Source: Streptomonospora alba (GTDB lineage Bacteria; Actinomycetota; Actinomycetes; Streptosporangiales; Streptosporangiaceae). From it: a DNA stretch of 64,000 bases. Shown here piece after piece: positions 55,641-64,000 of this stretch. Numbering within the stretch: the stretch's first letter is position 1; each line of letters begins with the position of its first letter. The translations under genes were made by a program, and so were the position numbers. The notes under the pieces were generated by a model. It made no database searches. It was not told the DNA's origin and saw only the letters and a program-made list of their open reading frames with translations. The stretch spans positions 62,001-126,000 of the forward strand of contig NZ_JROO01000038.1 in NCBI RefSeq assembly GCF_000826685.1. The letters run 5' to 3'.

Positions 55641-55671
55641 CCGGGGCGCCGCGCACAGCGCGGCGCCCCGG
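55641..55671 (+). terminator. Terminator after the aminotransferase gene
   Basis: A perfect 14-bp GC stem (CCGGGGCGCCGCGC and its complement) around a 3-nt ACA loop, 38 bp after the stop. It separates the aminotransferase transcript from marR. Confidence 0.8.
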
Positions 55672-55714
55672 CGGCTGCGCACCGCCGTGCGACCCAGTCG
55701 TTTCACGCGAAAGA

Positions 55715-55736
55715 TATTTCTTAGGTAAGGTAAATA
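55715..55736 (+). promoter_or_regulatory. AT-rich control region upstream of marR
   Basis: TATTT (55715-55719) and AAATA (55732-55736) form an imperfect inverted repeat around TTAGGTAAGGTAA, which also contains GGTAA twice in tandem. Its AT content stands out. It could be the marR promoter and its own operator; the half-site resemblance to a DtxR iron box is weak. Confidence 0.35.
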
Positions 55737-55751
55737 GTGCCGAGGAGGTCG

Positions 55752-55775
55752 ATGAAAGCGGGGGCGGACAGGTGA
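55752..55775 (+). CDS. Possible 7-codon leader ORF coupled to marR
   Basis: ATG 55752 follows a strong GAGGAGG (55742-55748) and encodes MKAGADR. Its TGA (55773-55775) overlaps the marR GTG (GTGA). The marR start itself has only a weak purine stretch, so re-initiation after this mini-ORF may set MarR level. No expression evidence. Confidence 0.4.
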   Translation: MKAGADR

Positions 55776-56266
55776 GCGGGAACGCGGACGCCGGTACCGG
55801 TGCGGACGGCGGAAGCGCCATCACCGACGACGAGCTCATCACCGCCTGGGGCCTGCTGGTAGAGGCTCTCAACGAGACCTCCCCGCTGCTGCTGCGCGGC
55901 GTGGACCCCAGCGGCGGCGACATGTCCGGCCCCTGGTTCGAAGTGCTCATCCGCCTGCAGCGCTCCCCGCAGAACCGGCTTCCCATGAGCGTGCTCGCCC
56001 GCGAGGTCAGTCTCAGCAGCGGCGGGTTCACCAAGCTGGCCGACCGCTTGGAGCGCCAGGGCTACCTCGTGCGGACCTCCTGCCCGCAGGACCGGCGCGT
56101 CGTCTACGCCGAGCTCACCCCCGCAGGCCGCGAGTTCGCCGAGAAGGCGCGCGCCCAGCACGTGGTGCTGCTGCGCGAGCATGTGCTCGGCCCTCTCGGC
56201 GAGGACACCGTCCGCCGCATGGGCGACTTCGCCCGCCTTCTGCGCGACAGCTCGCGCGGGGCCTGA
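55772..56266 (+). CDS. MarR-family transcriptional regulator
   Basis: Winged-helix regulator of 164 residues. The DNA-binding part is LPMSVLAREVSLSSGGFTKL (recognition helix) and the wing SCPQDRRVVYAELTPAG, with dimerising helices at both ends. Length and layout are typical. It lies between an aminotransferase and an FAD amine oxidoreductase, so it probably controls one or both, in response to an amine or a phenolic ligand; this is inference. Its start overlaps a 7-codon leader ORF. Confidence 0.9.
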   Translation: MSGNADAGTGADGGSAITDDELITAWGLLVEALNETSPLLLRGVDPSGGDMSGPWFEVLIRLQRSPQNRLPMSVLAREVSLSSGGFTKLADRLERQGYLVRTSCPQDRRVVYAELTPAGREFAEKARAQHVVLLREHVLGPLGEDTVRRMGDFARLLRDSSRGA

Positions 56267-56452
56267 CAGCCGTCCACTTCGCCCCGGCCGCGCGGATCGC
56301 GCTCGTGCCGCATCCGGCGCGTCGGTGGCGGCACCCCCACGGGGGCGACGTCCCCGGCCGTCCCGATCCGCACACCGCCCCCGGTCGCACGGCGGAACCC
56401 CGGTAGTCTGAGCGGCTGTCAGTACAGGACGAGCTGAACCCGGGGGCAGCCC

Positions 56453-57895
56453 ATGAAACCGTTCGCGACAGCCGCCGAGATGCGCGCCGTGCCCCGTTCG
56501 GCCGGCTTCCGCAACGGCGGGGTCTCCTACTGGTTCCGCGACGTGGGGCTGCCCGACCGGCGCCCCGCTCTGCCCGGTGACGCCGACTACGACGTGTGCA
56601 TCGTCGGCGGCGGCTACACCGGGCTGTGGACCGCCTACTACCTCAAGAAGGCCCGTCCCGACCTGCGCGTGGCCGTGCTGGAGCGCGAGTTCGCCGGGTT
56701 CGGGGCCTCCGGCCGCAACGGCGGCTGGCTCTCCGCCGAGTTCGCCGGGTCCAAGCGGCGCTACGCCGACACCCACGGCAAGGGCGCCGTGGTGGCGCTC
56801 CAGCGCGCCATGATGGCCTCGGTCGACGAGGTGATCGAGGTCGCCGACGCGGAGGGGATCGACGCCGACATCACCAAGGGCGGCATGCGCCTGGTGGCGA
56901 CCAACCCGGCGCAGAAGGCCCGCCTCCAGGAGGAGGTGGCCGAGCTGCACGAGTGGGGCTACTGGCCCGAGGACCTGCACCTGATCGACCCGTGCGGCGA
57001 GCCGCGCCTTCAGGTCGACGGCGCCGTCGCGGCCGCCTACAGTCCGCACGCCGCGCGCGTTCACCCGGCCAAGCTGGTGCGCGGCCTGGCCGCGGCGGTC
57101 GAGGCGCTGGGCGTGGACGTCTTCGAGGACACCGCCGTCACCGACATCCGCCCGCGTACCGGCAGTCGGCGCCCGTGCGCGGTCACGGCGGCGGGGACGG
57201 TGCGCGCCGACCACGTCCTCCGCGCGACCGAGGGCTTTACCGCGAGCCTGCCGGGCCGGCGCCGTCAGTGGCTTCCCATGAACAGCTCCATGGTCGCCAC
57301 CGAGCCGCTCAGCGACGTGATGTGGCGCCACATCGGCTGGGAGCGCCAGGAGGTCCTCGGCGACGAGGCCCATGCCTACTGCTACGCCCAGCGCACCGCC
57401 GACGGCCGCATCGCGATCGGCGGCCGCGGCGTGCCCTACCGCTTCGGCTCGGCCCGCGACTCCAACGGCGCCACCCCGCCGCAGACCATCGCCGAGCTCT
57501 GGCGCGTGCTGGCCCGGATGTTCCCCGTGGCCGCCGAGGTTCCCATCGCCCACGCCTGGTCGGGCGTGCTGGGCGTGCCCCGCGACTGGTGCCCCGGCGT
57601 CGACCTCGATCCCGCCACCGGCCTCGGCTGGGCCGGCGGGTACGTGGGCAGCGGCGTGACCACGAGCAACCTGGCCGGGCGCACACTGCGCGACCTGGTG
57701 CTGGGGGAGCCCACCGACCTCACCCGGCTGCCGTGGGTCGGCAGGCGCGTACGCGGGTGGGAGCCCGAGCCGCTGCGCTGGGCCGGCACCCACATGGTCT
57801 ACGGCCTGTACCGCGGAGCCGACCGCCGCGAGTCCGACCGCGTCTCCCGTACCTCCCGCCTAGCGGGCGTCGCCGCCCGTCTCGCGGGCAGGTAG
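56453..57895 (+). CDS. FAD-dependent amine oxidoreductase (PuuB/DAO-like)
   Basis: D-amino-acid-oxidase-fold flavoprotein of 480 residues. The FAD dinucleotide motif is CIVGGGYTGLWTAYYL (about residues 46-62), followed by EREFAGFGASGRNGGWLSAE, which is typical of gamma-glutamylputrescine oxidases and similar enzymes, and a C-terminal GYVGSGVTTSNLAGRTL. It would oxidise an amine to an aldehyde with release of ammonia and H2O2. A gamma-glutamylputrescine synthetase and a transporter are not nearby, so the substrate is open. Probably regulated by the adjacent MarR. Confidence 0.87.
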   Translation: MKPFATAAEMRAVPRSAGFRNGGVSYWFRDVGLPDRRPALPGDADYDVCIVGGGYTGLWTAYYLKKARPDLRVAVLEREFAGFGASGRNGGWLSAEFAGSKRRYADTHGKGAVVALQRAMMASVDEVIEVADAEGIDADITKGGMRLVATNPAQKARLQEEVAELHEWGYWPEDLHLIDPCGEPRLQVDGAVAAAYSPHAARVHPAKLVRGLAAAVEALGVDVFEDTAVTDIRPRTGSRRPCAVTAAGTVRADHVLRATEGFTASLPGRRRQWLPMNSSMVATEPLSDVMWRHIGWERQEVLGDEAHAYCYAQRTADGRIAIGGRGVPYRFGSARDSNGATPPQTIAELWRVLARMFPVAAEVPIAHAWSGVLGVPRDWCPGVDLDPATGLGWAGGYVGSGVTTSNLAGRTLRDLVLGEPTDLTRLPWVGRRVRGWEPEPLRWAGTHMVYGLYRGADRRESDRVSRTSRLAGVAARLAGR

Positions 57896-58062
57896 CAGGC
57901 GAAGGGTGCGGGGGAGGGGGCGCATGGTCGACGCCGGACCCGGCTCTCCACTGTCGTCGCCGCTCCGTCGCGAAGCGCGGCACCACGCCTGCGGGGCCGG
58001 TCATCGCCGCCCCCGGCCTGCGCCCGCAGCTCTCCGCCGCCCTCACCTCGTCCTCGCTCGTT

Positions 58063-59158
<1,096 letters not shown>

Positions 59159-59195
59159 GGCCGCCGCTTCGACTCTTCATGTGAAAGGCCCCATT

Positions 59196-60347
59196 GTGAG
59201 CGTCACCGCACCCAACGGGTTCCGCGCCGCCGGTGTCAGCGCCGGCCTCAAGCCCGACGGCGCCCGCGACGTCGCCGTCGTCGTCAACGACGGGCCCTCC
59301 CGCGCCGCCGCGGCCGTCTTCACGCGCAACCGCGTCAAGGCGGCGCCGGTGCTGTGGTCGCAGCAGGTGGCCAAGGGCGGCCGGGTCCGCGCCGTGGTGC
59401 TCAACGCCGGCGGCGCCAACGCCTGCACCGGAGCGCCCGGCTTCCAAGACGCCCACGCCACCGCCGAGCACGTCGCCGACGCGCTGGAGGACTCCGCAGG
59501 CGAAGTCCTCGTCTGCTCCACCGGCATCATCGGCGAGCGGCTGCCCATGACCGAGCTGCTTGAGGGCGCCCGAGCAGCAGTCGACTCGGCCGGGCGCGAC
59601 GGCGGCACCGCCGCAGCAGACGCCATCCGCACCACCGACAACGTCGCCAAGATCGCGTTCAAGCGCGGCACCGGCTACACGATCGGCGGCATGGCCAAGG
59701 GCGCCGGCATGCTCGCCCCCGAACTGGCCACCATGCTCTGCGTCATCACCACCGACGCGGACCTCACCGCGGCTCAGTGCGACGGCCTGCTGCGTGCCGC
59801 GACCCGCCGCACCTTCGACCGCGTCGACACCGACGGCTGCGCCTCCACCAACGACACCGTCGTGCTGCTGGCCAGCGGCGCCTCGGGCACCACACCCGAC
59901 GAGGCGGAGTTCGGCGCGCTGCTCACCGAGGTCTGCGAAGACCTCGCCCGCCAGCTCGTCGCCGACGCCGAAGGCGCCACCAAGTTCATCGCCGTCGAGG
60001 TCGTGGGCGCCGCCGGCGAGGAGGACGCCCTCGAAGCCGCTCGCGCCGTGGCCCGCAGCGACCTGTTCAAGTGCGCCATCTTCGGCGAGGATCCCAACTG
60101 GGGCCGCGCCCTGTCGGCGGTAGGCACCACGCGCGCGGCCTTCGATCCCGACGCGGTGAACGTCGCGATCAACGGCGTGTGGGTCTGCCGCGGCGGCGCC
60201 ATCGGCGACGACCGCTCCAAGGTCGACCTCAGCGGCCGCGACGTCACCGTCACCGTCGACCTCTCGGCCGGAAGCGAGGCCGCGACCGTGTGGACCGCCG
60301 ACCTGACCACCGGCTACGTGCACGAGAACGCCGCCTACAGCTCCTGA
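59196..60347 (+). CDS. argJ: Glutamate N-acetyltransferase / ornithine acetyltransferase ArgJ
   Basis: Recycles the acetyl group from N-acetylornithine to glutamate, making the pathway cyclic. The self-cleavage site is in [20 protein letters not shown], with the nucleophilic Thr after Ala, which splits the chain into alpha and beta parts. GTG 59196 has GAAAGG upstream. 383 residues. Lies 37 bp after argC. Confidence 0.96.
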   Translation: MSVTAPNGFRAAGVSAGLKPDGARDVAVVVNDGPSRAAAAVFTRNRVKAAPVLWSQQVAKGGRVRAVVLNAGGANACTGAPGFQDAHATAEHVADALEDSAGEVLVCSTGIIGERLPMTELLEGARAAVDSAGRDGGTAAADAIRTTDNVAKIAFKRGTGYTIGGMAKGAGMLAPELATMLCVITTDADLTAAQCDGLLRAATRRTFDRVDTDGCASTNDTVVLLASGASGTTPDEAEFGALLTEVCEDLARQLVADAEGATKFIAVEVVGAAGEEDALEAARAVARSDLFKCAIFGEDPNWGRALSAVGTTRAAFDPDAVNVAINGVWVCRGGAIGDDRSKVDLSGRDVTVTVDLSAGSEAATVWTADLTTGYVHENAAYSS

Positions 60348-60387
60348 CGACCGGCACGGCGACGACGTTGGAAAGGGAGGGACGACG

Positions 60388-64000
<3,613 letters not shown>

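Noticed and set aside
55715-55740. DtxR/IdeR iron box before marR
   Set aside because: TTAGGTAAGG resembles one half-site, but the other half does not match; about 9 of 19 positions agree by hand. Kept only as an AT-rich control region.

Overview
This is a GC-rich actinobacterial chromosome segment, almost wholly coding, with no rRNA, tRNA, CRISPR array, insertion sequence or prophage that I could recognise. Several things point to the Nocardiopsaceae (Nocardiopsis / Streptomonospora / Thermobifida relatives): a GH1 beta-glucosidase followed by a CelR-like LacI repressor as in Thermobifida, a four-gene conservon, the phosphatidylinositol mannoside operon, and Streptomyces-like order in the pdx-ruv-rel and alaS-mltG blocks. 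The family assignment is inference; the phylum is secure.

Layout. 1-4.6 kb: 3' part of a beta-glucosidase gene, its LacI-type regulator, a degenerate FAH-fold protein and a secreted coiled-coil M15 peptidase on the minus strand. 5.07-10.2 kb: conservon cvnABCD (membrane histidine-kinase-like protein, roadblock protein, DUF742 protein, small GTPase). 10.3-13.7 kb: metal-dependent cyclase (minus), DUF885 protein, TerC membrane protein. 13.8-18.3 kb: HIT hydrolase, DCC protein, PI-phosphate synthase, PIM acyltransferase, PimA and a LemA-like protein. 18.5-28 kb: pdxS-pdxT-yebC, a DUF4282 protein, ruvCAB, yajC, apt, rel. yajC is followed directly by apt, without the secDF pair often found there. 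28-37 kb: cupin, DUF349 protein (minus), metallo-beta-lactamase-fold hydrolase, aspS, a tiny zinc-finger gene, a PAS/GAF/PP2C phosphatase, rarA.

37-46 kb: kinase-like membrane protein (minus), DUF948 and small membrane proteins, alaS, ruvX, mltG, aroE, mostly in overlapping pairs. 46-50 kb: infC (apparent AUC start behind a structured leader with a terminator), rpmI, rplT, an SpoU-type methyltransferase and an orphan PAS histidine kinase. 50.3-54 kb: pheS-pheT, closed by a strong terminator. 54-57.9 kb: an amine-catabolism-like trio (class III aminotransferase, MarR regulator, FAD amine oxidoreductase). 58.1-64 kb: arginine operon argCJBDFR behind two tandem ARG-box-like sites; argR runs off the window end.

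How the genes fit together. Most of the window is housekeeping: translation, recombination, PIM lipid synthesis, pyridoxal phosphate and arginine synthesis, and stringent response. The less ordinary signals are a 46-residue C4 zinc-finger gene that may be leaderless, two mini-ORFs whose stops overlap the next start (before ruvX and before marR), the infC leader, a 53-bp tandem repeat at the aroE/infC junction, a degenerate FAH-fold protein and an atypical kinase-like protein. I did not find a clearly new multi-gene system; these are the best candidates for follow-up.
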